Translations under genes and position numbers: made by a program
DNA from: Deltaproteobacteria bacterium UBA6930
GTDB taxonomy: Bacteria; Myxococcota_A; UBA9160; UBA6930
Length of the DNA: 7,064 nucleotides
NCBI GenBank assembly: GCA_002450755.1
Contig: DKAI01000043.1
Coordinates: 1 to 7,064, forward strand
Reading direction: 5' to 3'
Shown here: positions 1 to 5,761 of the stretch, piece after piece
How the letters are laid out: each line of letters opens with the position of its first letter
Position numbering within the stretch: position 1 is the first letter of the stretch
The notes under the pieces: model-generated
Database searches by the model: none
The model's input: the letters and a program-made list of their open reading frames with translations, nothing else
What the model was told of the DNA's origin: nothing

Positions 1-87
1 CTTCCTGAAGGTGTGGAGTGGAGTGTCACCCGTCGGGAGGATCTTTTGAGCTTGATTGACGAGGTCGGGATTCTCGATGACTTTTAG
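1..87 (+). CDS. C-terminal end of an unidentified CDS (5' end outside window)
   Basis: Frame 1 is open from the first base to a TAG at 85-87 and encodes 28 residues ending ...IDEVGILDDF. The tail reads like real protein: acidic and amphipathic (REDLLSLIDEVG), with no low-complexity artefacts. Its stop lies inside the start of the next gene: the SDR's ATG at 77 overlaps this stop by 11 nt, the close packing seen elsewhere in the window, so it is probably the preceding member of the same operon. I do not recognise the family from this short tail, and no catalytic motif is visible. The rest of the gene lies upstream of the window. Confidence 0.6.
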   Translation, partial: LPEGVEWSVTRREDLLSLIDEVGILDDF

Positions 88-862
88 CAACGAAGACAAG
101 TTTTTGGATTCTAAGGTCGCGGTCGTTACGGGTGGAGGTACTGGTATCGGGCGGGCGGTGGCCCTCTCTTTAGCCAATCGAGGAGCGAAGATTGCATTAT
201 TAGGCCGGAGGATTGAACCTCTTCGGGAAGTAGCAGCGAAGATCGAAGGTGACGTGATCTTCCGCTCGGTCGACGTTCGTGATCGTAACGCTCAGGTTGC
301 AGTTTTTCGTGAGATCGCAACGGTGCTCGGACCACCTCATATACTTGTCGCAAATGCTGGAATTGGAGGTCCTGATGTATGGGCCGGAGAAGATCGATTC
401 GACGATATCGTGAGGACCAATATCAACGGTGCTTACTACTCCATACGAGCATTTCAATCACAGATGGAAAGTGGACCAAATCCGCGCCACATAATTGTCA
501 TGTCATCTTGCGTGGCGCGCTTTGGGGTAGCGGGAATTGCAGGCTACAGCGCGTCCAAAGCTGGCCAACTAGGTCTGACAAGGTCGCTGGCTGCGGAACT
601 CGCTTCTGACCAGGTTAGAGTTAACGCCATTTGCCCTGGATGGGTTGATACGGAAATGGCGAAGGATCGGATGTCCGAGTTAGGCGAGATGGAAAATGTG
701 ACCTATGAGGACCAAAAAAGGCGTCTTATAGAGGAAGTTCCTTTAGGGAGATTAACGAGCCCCCAAGAGATAGCGGAGCTGGTTACTTTTATTTGCTCGC
801 CTTGGGGGGCATCGTTCACAGGCCAGGCTTTTGATCCGAATGAGGGCCAATGGATGGGCTGA
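77..862 (+). CDS. Classical SDR oxidoreductase, FabG-like (3-oxoacyl reductase type)
   Basis: Predicted NAD(P)-dependent short-chain dehydrogenase/reductase of 261 aa, a usual length for classical SDRs. Visible motifs are the Rossmann glycine motif TGGGTGIG at about residues 18-25, a GRR at 43-45 after strand 2 that suggests NADPH preference, ANAG at 92-95, and a complete tetrad N115, S144, Y157 and K161 (YSASK), followed by PGWVDTEM at 187-194. The substrate loop after the PG motif (about residues 195-220) is rather long and charged. The start is taken as ATG 77, with GGGA at 67-70 six bases upstream, rather than the in-frame TTG at 56, because residues align with SDR N-termini from there and the overlap with the upstream stop is smaller. 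In family terms this is a ketoreductase or alcohol dehydrogenase; a 3-oxoacyl-ACP/CoA substrate is inferred from the neighbouring fatty-acid-type genes. A gap of about 370 bp separates it from the next gene, so it may belong to the upstream operon. Confidence 0.88.
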   Translation: MTFSNEDKFLDSKVAVVTGGGTGIGRAVALSLANRGAKIALLGRRIEPLREVAAKIEGDVIFRSVDVRDRNAQVAVFREIATVLGPPHILVANAGIGGPDVWAGEDRFDDIVRTNINGAYYSIRAFQSQMESGPNPRHIIVMSSCVARFGVAGIAGYSASKAGQLGLTRSLAAELASDQVRVNAICPGWVDTEMAKDRMSELGEMENVTYEDQKRRLIEEVPLGRLTSPQEIAELVTFICSPWGASFTGQAFDPNEGQWMG

Positions 863-873
863 TTTTCTTCTTC

Positions 874-885
874 GGGCTAGAGCCC
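874..885 (+). terminator. Short hairpin after the SDR gene, weak terminator candidate
   Basis: GGGCT and AGCCC flank a 2-base AG (equivalently a 4-bp GC stem with a TAGA loop), 11 bases downstream of the SDR stop. No T-tract follows, so intrinsic termination is doubtful. It may only protect the 3' end or be chance. Confidence 0.25.
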
Positions 886-935
886 ACTACCTTGCGAAAA
901 CAACACTTGGAGTCATCCTTTCCATGAGTATTTTT

Positions 936-968
936 GGGCGGGTGCGAGGTTAAAAACACCCGTTTAAT
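936..968 (+). terminator. Hairpin CGGGTG/CACCCG followed by TTTAAT, weak terminator candidate
   Basis: CGGGTG at 939-944 pairs perfectly with CACCCG at 957-962 across a 12-base A-rich loop, and three G.U pairs could extend the stem outward. The 3' side runs into TTTAATTA, a short T-rich tail. This would be a suitable place to end transcription from the SDR unit, but the stem is short and the T-tract is interrupted. Confidence 0.3.
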
Positions 969-980
969 TACGCAGCCACT

Positions 981-996
981 GGTACCCCGGGGTACC
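981..996. repeat. Perfect 16-bp palindrome GGTACCCCGGGGTACC
   Basis: The 16 bases equal their own reverse complement with no spacer; symmetry breaks at the flanking bases (T 980, C 997). A perfect palindrome of this length in a non-genic stretch could be a dimeric repressor or activator site controlling the downstream block, or a cruciform element. It lies two bases before the ATG of the small ORF at 999. No regulator gene is in the window, so its partner is unknown. Confidence 0.55.
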
Positions 997-998
997 CT

Positions 999-1133
999 AT
1001 GAGGGTGAGATCTCGCAAAATAGTTGCAGCGATTGCGGAAGGTAAAACTAAAAGTCTGGAAGAGTTGAAGGGTACTTCAGATCCGATTGCCGAGATAACC
1101 GAAATAAGTTTAGACGGAGATCGGAACCAATAG
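999..1133 (+). CDS. Possible 44-aa small protein or gene remnant, unknown function
   Basis: An ATG at 999 opens a 44-codon frame ending in TAG at 1131-1133. The product starts MRVRSRKIVAAIAEG and continues as a charged, helix-prone chain (KTKSLEELKG...EITEISLDGDRNQ) of plausible composition. The frame is also open upstream of the ATG back to a TAA at 951-953, reading through the 16-bp palindrome, so it could equally be a decayed fragment of a longer gene. The GGGG at 989-992 is a poor ribosome binding site. I recognise no domain. The GxPMRV segment faintly resembles the C-terminal part of nitronate monooxygenase/FabK-type flavin enoyl reductases, but this is far too short to assert. Confidence 0.25.
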   Translation: MRVRSRKIVAAIAEGKTKSLEELKGTSDPIAEITEISLDGDRNQ

Positions 1134-1175
1134 TTGGCGTGGAGAGTAGATACCATTGACTGGTGTTGATTACCG

Positions 1176-1185
1176 AAGGCGCCTT
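1176..1185. repeat. Perfect 10-bp palindrome AAGGCGCCTT
   Basis: A ten-base perfect palindrome 44-53 bases upstream of the enoyl reductase start. It lies about where a promoter-proximal operator would sit, but ten bases of symmetry can arise by chance. Confidence 0.25.
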
Positions 1186-1201
1186 AACGCCGTCGTGAAG
1201 C

Positions 1202-1214
1202 GGGCCGCCGGCCC
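1202..1214 (+). promoter_or_regulatory. GC-only hairpin just upstream of the enoyl reductase RBS
   Basis: GGGCC-GCC-GGCCC forms a five-bp all-GC stem with a 3-base loop, ending four bases before the GGAGG site at 1219-1223. In mRNA it would be very stable and close enough to influence ribosome loading. No T-tract follows it, so it is not a terminator. A leader or stability element is inferred; a protein operator is the alternative. Confidence 0.35.
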
Positions 1215-1218
1215 TTAT

Positions 1219-1223
1219 GGAGG
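1219..1223 (+). promoter_or_regulatory. Strong Shine-Dalgarno GGAGG deciding the enoyl reductase start
   Basis: A consensus GGAGG lies five bases before ATG 1229. It overlaps the codons of the upstream in-frame ATG at 1217, which therefore has no ribosome binding site of its own. This fixes the start at 1229. Confidence 0.8.
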
Positions 1224-1228
1224 TTAAG

Positions 1229-2191
1229 ATGAACGAAGCGATCGGTTCGGTCGCATTCGAAGAAGGCGAGTGGGCTGTTATCCTCGGTGGCTCGAGCGGT
1301 TTTGGTTTAGCCACTGCGCAAAAGCTTGCAGCGCACGGTATGAATCTTTTTCTCGTACATAGAGATAGAAGAGCGCAACTGCGCCGAGTAGAGCCGGAAT
1401 TCGAGGCAATTCGCGCTCGTGGCGCCACCTTAGTTACAAAGAATGCGGATGCCCTTGCCCCTGAGCGTCGACTTGAACTAATGGACGAATTAGAGACTGT
1501 TCTTGGTGGCGGACGGGTAAGAGTATTGCTTCATTCGATTGCTTTTGGAAATCTCAAACTCTTGGCGGTTGAGCGGCCTCGGCGTGGTCGAATCCCGGAC
1601 GGCGGCGAGGCCCTGGCGAAAGAGCTCGGTATCGAGGTAAACCAATTAAAGGGCGCTGTCGATCGTCTTTTTGAGTCTGGTATAGACGAACTCGAAGGCC
1701 TAGCGAGCAAACCAGAGTATGGTGGGGTCTTGGATGCCGAGGACATGGCACGAACCATCTATTGCATGGGAACGAGCATCCTCGATTGGACGCAAGACTT
1801 GCTTACGCGAAATCTGTTTGCAAATGACGCTCGAGTTTTTGGCCTCACAAGTGAAGGTAACACCCTGGCCTGGAAGGGGTATGCAGCCGTGGCCGCTGCC
1901 AAAGTATCTTTAGAATCGGTAGCTCGTGCGATCGCGATGGAATGCGCTCCTTATGGGCTCAGGTGCAACGTGATTCAGGCGGGTGTGACCGAAACTCCTG
2001 CACTAGCAGCTATCCCGGGAAGTACTCAGATTAAAGCGGGGGCACGAAGACGAAATCCATTTGGACGTCTTACTACCCCTCAAGATGTGGCAAATGTAAT
2101 TTACTTACTCTCACTTCCAGAAGCTGGTTGGATAAATGGTGAGGTTATTAGAGTAGATGGTGGAGAACATATATCGGGGTCGTATGTATGA
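1229..2191 (+). CDS. Enoyl-ACP reductase-like SDR (FabI/FabL type) with a long internal insertion
   Basis: Predicted to reduce the trans-2 double bond of enoyl-ACP with NAD(P)H, the last step of each elongation cycle. At 320 aa it is longer than the usual 250-260 for FabI or FabL. In order: a divergent glycine motif GGSSGFG at about residues 20-26, HSIAFG at 102-107 (the FabI signature after strand 4), then catalytic Y218 and K225 in the Y-x6-K spacing of enoyl reductases (GYAAVAAAKVSLE), AGVTETPA at 251-258, and a C-terminus NGEVIRVDGG like other SDR reductases. The first Tyr of the FabI Y-x9-Y-x6-K pattern is Ser (S208), as I recall for FabL. About 50-60 extra residues, charged and Pro/Gly-rich then helical, sit at about 108-166 between HSIAFG and helix 4. 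It starts the five-gene block, and its TGA overlaps the next ATG as ATGA. A plain ketoreductase is less likely given the tyrosine spacing. Confidence 0.82.
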   Translation: MNEAIGSVAFEEGEWAVILGGSSGFGLATAQKLAAHGMNLFLVHRDRRAQLRRVEPEFEAIRARGATLVTKNADALAPERRLELMDELETVLGGGRVRVLLHSIAFGNLKLLAVERPRRGRIPDGGEALAKELGIEVNQLKGAVDRLFESGIDELEGLASKPEYGGVLDAEDMARTIYCMGTSILDWTQDLLTRNLFANDARVFGLTSEGNTLAWKGYAAVAAAKVSLESVARAIAMECAPYGLRCNVIQAGVTETPALAAIPGSTQIKAGARRRNPFGRLTTPQDVANVIYLLSLPEAGWINGEVIRVDGGEHISGSYV

Positions 2192-3186
2192 CATTGCACG
2201 TTCATTCTTTCGGTCATTTTCATCCGGAAAATGCCGTTACAAATAAATTTTTAAAAGAATTAGATATTGGCACTGATGATAAGTGGATACAGGAAAGGGT
2301 AGGCATTGCGTCTCGTCGGACGGTGCTTCCCTTAGAGTATATAAAGGAAACGAAGAATTCGGACGTACGTGCGGCGACTGAGGCTGCCGAATACACTACG
2401 TCAGACCTAGGTGTAAAGGCATCCGAGCTAGCAATTAAAAGAGCCGGTATTTCTCTTTCGGATATTGGAATGGTTATTGGTGGAAGCTCGGCACCCAATA
2501 GTGTGACGCCTGCAGATGCGGCTCTCGTAGCGAAAGGTCTCGGATTGGAAGTTCCTTGTTTCGATGTTAACTCGGCATGCACAACTTTCTTGGTTCACAT
2601 GCATCTTCTGAATTTAATGAAACCAGAAGCTTTACCTCCTTTTGTTTTGATTAGCGTGCAAGATGCGATTACTCAATGTTTAGACTATTCCGACAGGACC
2701 AGTTGTGTTCTGTTTGGTGATGGTGCTGCTGCGGCAGTTGTGTCTACTCGTGAGCCGGGATGTGCGGAGATATTAGGCACAGATATTTCGTCCAATCCCG
2801 GTGGTTGCGAAAGCGTTTGGGTCCCGAGGACTGGTCACTTTTCTCAAGATGGTCGGAATGTCCAGATGTTTGCAATAAAGAAGAGTCAACGGGAATTCCG
2901 AAGAGTGGCAGATGCCCACGCTCGGGAAGACCGACAGCTTCATTTTGTGGGTCATCAGGTGAACCTTGGGGCGTTAACGACAATTGCGCAGCGGTGTGGG
3001 ATACCTGAAGAACGCCACCATTATAATGTCGACCAATATGGCAACACTTGTGCGCCAGGTTGCGCCTCGGTGGTTTCTCAAAAGTGGGACGACATGGGAG
3101 TCCAAGATGACGTGGCGATGGTGGGTGTTGGAGGTGGCCTCACCTGGGCCGGTTATATGCTGCGTTTTGGGAAGACAAAGTCTTGA
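2188..3186 (+). CDS. 3-oxoacyl-ACP synthase III (KAS III, FabH-like)
   Basis: A thiolase-fold condensing enzyme of 332 aa, close to the family's roughly 320. It carries the full KAS III triad: Cys131 in NSACTTF, His256 in VGHQVNL and Asn286 in QYGNTCAPG. Also visible are WIQERVGI at 33-40, like the FabH WIxxRxGI segment, GDGAAA at 177-182, and a GGGLTW near the C-terminus at 315-320. In the family this enzyme condenses an acyl-CoA primer with malonyl-ACP. In specialised clusters such enzymes (for example the DarB type) instead join or release finished chains, and the sequence does not settle which applies. The start ATG overlaps the previous stop by four bases, implying translational coupling; GGGG at 2176-2179 could serve as a weak ribosome binding site. 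The initiator role would make the cluster independent of housekeeping FabH. Family call is firm; substrate is open. Confidence 0.9.
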   Translation: MTLHVHSFGHFHPENAVTNKFLKELDIGTDDKWIQERVGIASRRTVLPLEYIKETKNSDVRAATEAAEYTTSDLGVKASELAIKRAGISLSDIGMVIGGSSAPNSVTPADAALVAKGLGLEVPCFDVNSACTTFLVHMHLLNLMKPEALPPFVLISVQDAITQCLDYSDRTSCVLFGDGAAAAVVSTREPGCAEILGTDISSNPGGCESVWVPRTGHFSQDGRNVQMFAIKKSQREFRRVADAHAREDRQLHFVGHQVNLGALTTIAQRCGIPEERHHYNVDQYGNTCAPGCASVVSQKWDDMGVQDDVAMVGVGGGLTWAGYMLRFGKTKS

Positions 3187-3914
3187 GTGAGATCCCTCCC
3201 ATCGCTCTAGTTACTGGAGGCGGAACTGGAATCGGCTCAGCGTGTTGCCGTTCACTATCTGCTGCCGGTTTTCGTGTGGGCATTCATTATCGCAACAGTA
3301 AGCCTGGGGCGGAAGCGCTCGTTGGTGAGCTATCCAATGCGTTTGCAATCCAGGCAGACTTGAAAGACCCTGATTCTATCGACACTATGATTAAAATTTT
3401 GAAAGAAGAGGAAGGTCGGATCGATGTCCTGGTCAACAACGCTGGGGATAATAGGAATGGTCCGACTCCTTCTATGAAGCTGGAAGATTATGACGCTGTT
3501 GCTTCTCTTACTAGAGGGACTTGGTATCTCACAAAACTTATACTAAGAAGATTTATGCTGAGACAGAAAAACAGTCGGATTATCAACATCACCAGCGTTG
3601 TAGGTCATACAGGTAATAGAGGTCAGTCCCCCTATACGATGGCGAAAGCCGGTCTTGATGCCTTTTCGAAATCCTTGGCTAAGGAACTATCGGGTAGATC
3701 GATACTGGTTAATTCAGTTGCACCGGGTTTTATTAAGACAGATATGACGGATCAATTACCAGAGGAAATTCGCGAGTCCATTCTCTCTCAGATTCCTCTA
3801 GAAAGAATGGGGACGGCAGAAGAGGTAGCTGAGGCTGTGGTTTGGCTTGCCACGAATGCAAGTTACGTTCACGGGACCGTTATTCATGTAAATGGTGGAA
3901 TGTACGGTGGGTAA
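3183..3914 (+). CDS. fabG: 3-oxoacyl-ACP reductase (FabG-like SDR) with a replaced tetrad Asn
   Basis: Predicted NADPH-dependent reduction of 3-oxoacyl-ACP to 3-hydroxyacyl-ACP, 243 aa as in E. coli FabG (244). Motifs: TGGGTGIG at 11-18, NNAG at 85-88, S138, Y151 and K155 (YTMAK), PGFIKTDMT at 181-189, and the FabG-typical ending HVNGGMYGG. By ungapped alignment with E. coli FabG in helix alpha-4, the position of the tetrad Asn (TNLSS) is Thr110 (LTRGT), an unusual loss that could alter activity or proton relay. The start is TTG 3183, overlapping the KAS III TGA as TTGA, with GGGAAG at 3169-3174 upstream; no ATG or GTG fits better. It sits between a condensing enzyme and a dehydratase, as expected for the elongation cycle. 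It is distinct from the SDR at 77-862, which keeps the Asn. Confidence 0.9.
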   Translation: MSEIPPIALVTGGGTGIGSACCRSLSAAGFRVGIHYRNSKPGAEALVGELSNAFAIQADLKDPDSIDTMIKILKEEEGRIDVLVNNAGDNRNGPTPSMKLEDYDAVASLTRGTWYLTKLILRRFMLRQKNSRIINITSVVGHTGNRGQSPYTMAKAGLDAFSKSLAKELSGRSILVNSVAPGFIKTDMTDQLPEEIRESILSQIPLERMGTAEEVAEAVVWLATNASYVHGTVIHVNGGMYGG

Positions 3915-4365
3915 AGAGATTTCGAAGAACGAGGCTCTCACTCTAATCCCTCAGCGACCACCTTTTCGCTTTGTCGATGAAATATTGGAGCTTGACGAGA
4001 ACCATGTAACTTCTATTTATCGTTGGAGCGAAGACCACGAATTCTACAAGGGCCACTTTCCAGGCAATCCCGTGACGCCTGGCGTGCTCTTAGTCGAATC
4101 GATGGCGCAGGCCGCCGTCATTCCTTTAGCACTTTATTCCTGGTCTAAGGAATTTGGCCGCGAAGGACTTTCTAGCTTGACCACACTTTTCACAGATGTG
4201 GAAGTTGAGTTTGGCGGCGTAGTGAGACCCGGTGATCGGGTTACAATTTCTGGTAATAAAGCTTTCTATCGGAGAAAAAAACTTCGCGCCGCCTGCGAGA
4301 TGCGACTCGATAACGGAACGGTGGTTTGCTCTGGAAACCTTTCGGGAATCGGAGTGCAATTGTGA
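3907..4365 (+). CDS. 3-hydroxyacyl-ACP dehydratase, FabZ-like single hotdog domain
   Basis: Predicted to dehydrate 3-hydroxyacyl-ACP to trans-2-enoyl-ACP. At 152 aa it fits the single-hotdog FabZ/FabA size. The N-terminus IPQRPPFRFVDEI at about 14-26 matches the FabZ LPHRYPFLLVDR segment. The catalytic pair is His50 in GHFPGNPVTPGVL and Glu64 in LLVESMAQA; an acidic Glu as in FabZ, not the Asp of FabA, argues against isomerase function. Start: GTG 3907 is chosen because GGTGGA at 3894-3899 is seven bases upstream and the overlap with fabG is only 8 nt; an in-frame ATG at 3892 would add five residues but lacks a ribosome binding site. Its TGA overlaps the next start as GTGA. Thioesterases share this fold, but the HFPGxPxxPG motif makes dehydratase the better call. 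Confidence 0.85.
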   Translation: MGKEISKNEALTLIPQRPPFRFVDEILELDENHVTSIYRWSEDHEFYKGHFPGNPVTPGVLLVESMAQAAVIPLALYSWSKEFGREGLSSLTTLFTDVEVEFGGVVRPGDRVTISGNKAFYRRKKLRAACEMRLDNGTVVCSGNLSGIGVQL

Positions 4366-5651
4366 CTAGTCAAGAAAAGCGCGTGGTTGTGACGGGACTC
4401 GGAGTGCTGGCACCAAACGGTCACAATGTCCAGGAATTCGAGTCGGCTCTGCGAAACGGGCGCACGGGCATACGCCATAATCCGGAGATGGATGAGTTTA
4501 AATTTTCCTGCCAAGTAGCGGCGATTCCTCAGGGTATAGAAGAATTATGTGTTGCGAATTTCAGCGAAGAGCTTTTGATGTCGATGAATTGTGCTCAGCG
4601 TTATGCTGCCTTGGCTGCTGTGGAGTGTTGGCGCGATGCTGGCTTTGAAGTTCCGTCAGAAACTGACGATGAGGCAATTGACTGGGAGACGGGTGCCGTT
4701 TTTGGTACGGGCATTGGCGGAATGGAAACGATTGCCGAAAGGGTTGCTCCACTAGTAAATGAGAGAAAAATAAGACGCTTGGGTAGCACGGCAGTCGAGC
4801 AGGTAATGGCTAGCGGTGTGTCCGCGCGCCTCTCAGGAATTTTAGCTCTTGGTAATCAGGTTACTACGAACTCAAGCGCCTGTAGCACCGGTACTGAGGC
4901 TGTGATTGAGGGGCTCTATAGGATTCGTGCGGGACGATCTAGCCGAATGATATGTGGTGGTACGGAAGCAGCCACTCGATATATCTGGGCTGGATTTGAT
5001 GCGATGCGGGTGTTGGCCCGTAAGTGGAACGACAGTCCGAGTAAGGCCTCTCGGCCTCTTTCGGCCTCTGCAGGAGGTTTTGTTCCAGGAGCTGGTGCCG
5101 GTGCACTTATGTTGGAGAGCCTAGAAAGTGCTTCAAAGAGGGGAGCGCGGATCTACGCTGAGGTTTTAGGAGGCTCGATTAACTGCGGAGGCCATCGTTC
5201 GGGTGGAAGCATGACTGCCCCCAATCCACTAGGCGTGGAGCGCTGCATAAAAGAAGCGTTGTCAGAATCGAAGATTACCGCCGATCAGGTGGATCTTATC
5301 AGTGGTCACTTGACCGCGACGGGAGCTGATCCTAAGGAAGTCTGGGCGTGGTCTCGAGCATTGGGAAGACCCGCGGAAGATTTCCCAACGATTCTTTCTA
5401 CTAAATCTCTTATCGGTCATACCCTCGGGGCAGCTGGGGCGATCGAATCGATTGCCGCGATTTTAATGCTCCACAGTGACTTTGTTCATCCCTCAGTTAA
5501 CTGTGAAGATGTGCACCCCGATCTTGTTGCATTTGAGGGCTCTATACCACGGAAAGCTAAAGAGAACGAAGGAAATGATATTGTTATGAAGGCGAGCTTC
5601 GGATTCGGTGATGTGAATGCCTGCGTGTCGTTCCAAAGGTGGCAAGCGTAA
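4362..5651 (+). CDS. 3-oxoacyl-ACP synthase II family (FabF-like) with variant motifs
   Basis: A KAS I/II-type elongating condensing enzyme of 429 aa, close to FabF's 412. Catalytic residues are in place: Cys174 in SSACSTG, His316 in SGHLTATGADP, Lys348 and His353 in STKSLIGHTLGAAGA. Two signatures differ from housekeeping FabF: the usual HGTxT is H-L-T-A-T, and the acidic PFDxxRDGF loop is PLSASAGGF at 232-240. The end reads SFGFGDVNA instead of SFGFGGTN. The full C-H-H set argues for an active synthase, not a chain-length-factor-like inactive partner. The start is GTG 4362, with GGAG at 4351-4354 seven bases upstream and a 4-nt GTGA overlap with the dehydratase; the TTG at 4326 would give a much longer overlap. 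It is the last gene of the tightly packed block. Altered loops around the acyl pocket fit a specialised chain, but that is inference. Confidence 0.88.
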   Translation: MTSQEKRVVVTGLGVLAPNGHNVQEFESALRNGRTGIRHNPEMDEFKFSCQVAAIPQGIEELCVANFSEELLMSMNCAQRYAALAAVECWRDAGFEVPSETDDEAIDWETGAVFGTGIGGMETIAERVAPLVNERKIRRLGSTAVEQVMASGVSARLSGILALGNQVTTNSSACSTGTEAVIEGLYRIRAGRSSRMICGGTEAATRYIWAGFDAMRVLARKWNDSPSKASRPLSASAGGFVPGAGAGALMLESLESASKRGARIYAEVLGGSINCGGHRSGGSMTAPNPLGVERCIKEALSESKITADQVDLISGHLTATGADPKEVWAWSRALGRPAEDFPTILSTKSLIGHTLGAAGAIESIAAILMLHSDFVHPSVNCEDVHPDLVAFEGSIPRKAKENEGNDIVMKASFGFGDVNACVSFQRWQA

Positions 5652-5750
5652 AGAGTCTGCCACTGCGCCTTTTGGTGTTTTGTACAAACGTGTCTTTAGA
5701 TCAGAAAGATAGAATGCTAAATAGGACTCGCCCATAACGAGTAAACAGTT

Positions 5751-5755
5751 GGAGG
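5751..5755 (+). promoter_or_regulatory. Strong Shine-Dalgarno GGAGG of the ACP gene
   Basis: A consensus GGAGG is six bases before ATG 5762 and only three before ATG 5759, so the second of the tandem ATGs is the better start. It is one of only two perfect sites in the window, matching the expectation that a carrier protein is made in excess of its enzymes. Confidence 0.75.
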
Positions 5756-5761
5756 TTGATG

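Larger units (their letters stand above)
863..1228. other. Intergenic stretch with palindromes and a possible small ORF
   Basis: This is the only gap over 300 bases. It holds a short GGGCT-AG-AGCCC hairpin 11 bases after the SDR stop, a second hairpin at 939-962, a perfect 16-bp palindrome at 981-996, a small ORF at 999-1133, a perfect 10-bp palindrome at 1176-1185 and a GC-rich 13-bp palindrome at 1202-1214 just before the ribosome binding site of the enoyl reductase. I could not find a convincing sigma70 promoter: TTGACT at 1156-1161 matches a -35 box well but has no good -10 at 16-18 bases. The stretch probably contains the end of the upstream transcription unit and the promoter/leader of the five-gene fatty-acid block, but that is inference. 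Confidence 0.6.

Noticed and set aside
56..76. TTG start for the first SDR adding seven residues
   Set aside because: It would enlarge the overlap with the upstream CDS and adds residues not expected in SDRs; ATG 77 has GGGA six bases upstream.
1156..1161. TTGACT as a -35 promoter box for the five-gene block
   Set aside because: No acceptable -10 hexamer lies 16-18 bases downstream; the nearest AT-rich stretch is too far or too close.
1048..1428. 126-codon open frame on the minus strand spanning the gap and the start of the enoyl reductase
   Set aside because: It overlaps a well-supported SDR gene, has an unnatural Ser/Pro/Arg-rich composition and no ribosome site or domain.
2220..2582. 120-codon minus-strand frame inside the KAS III gene
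   Set aside because: Antisense shadow of a gene with a complete catalytic triad; no family features.
4326..4361. Upstream TTG start for the KAS II gene adding 12 residues
   Set aside because: The GTG at 4362 has a GGAG site at proper spacing and a 4-nt overlap like its neighbours; the extra residues do not resemble KAS N-termini.
5045..5069. Three near-tandem copies of GGCCTCT
   Set aside because: They lie inside the KAS II gene and encode a normal alternating Ala/Ser/Pro loop in the reading frame; probably codon coincidence.
5680..5723. Promoter for the ACP gene (TTGTAC with TAGAAT or TAAATA)
   Set aside because: The -35-like and -10-like boxes are separated by over 20 bases or match poorly; an internal promoter is plausible but cannot be placed.
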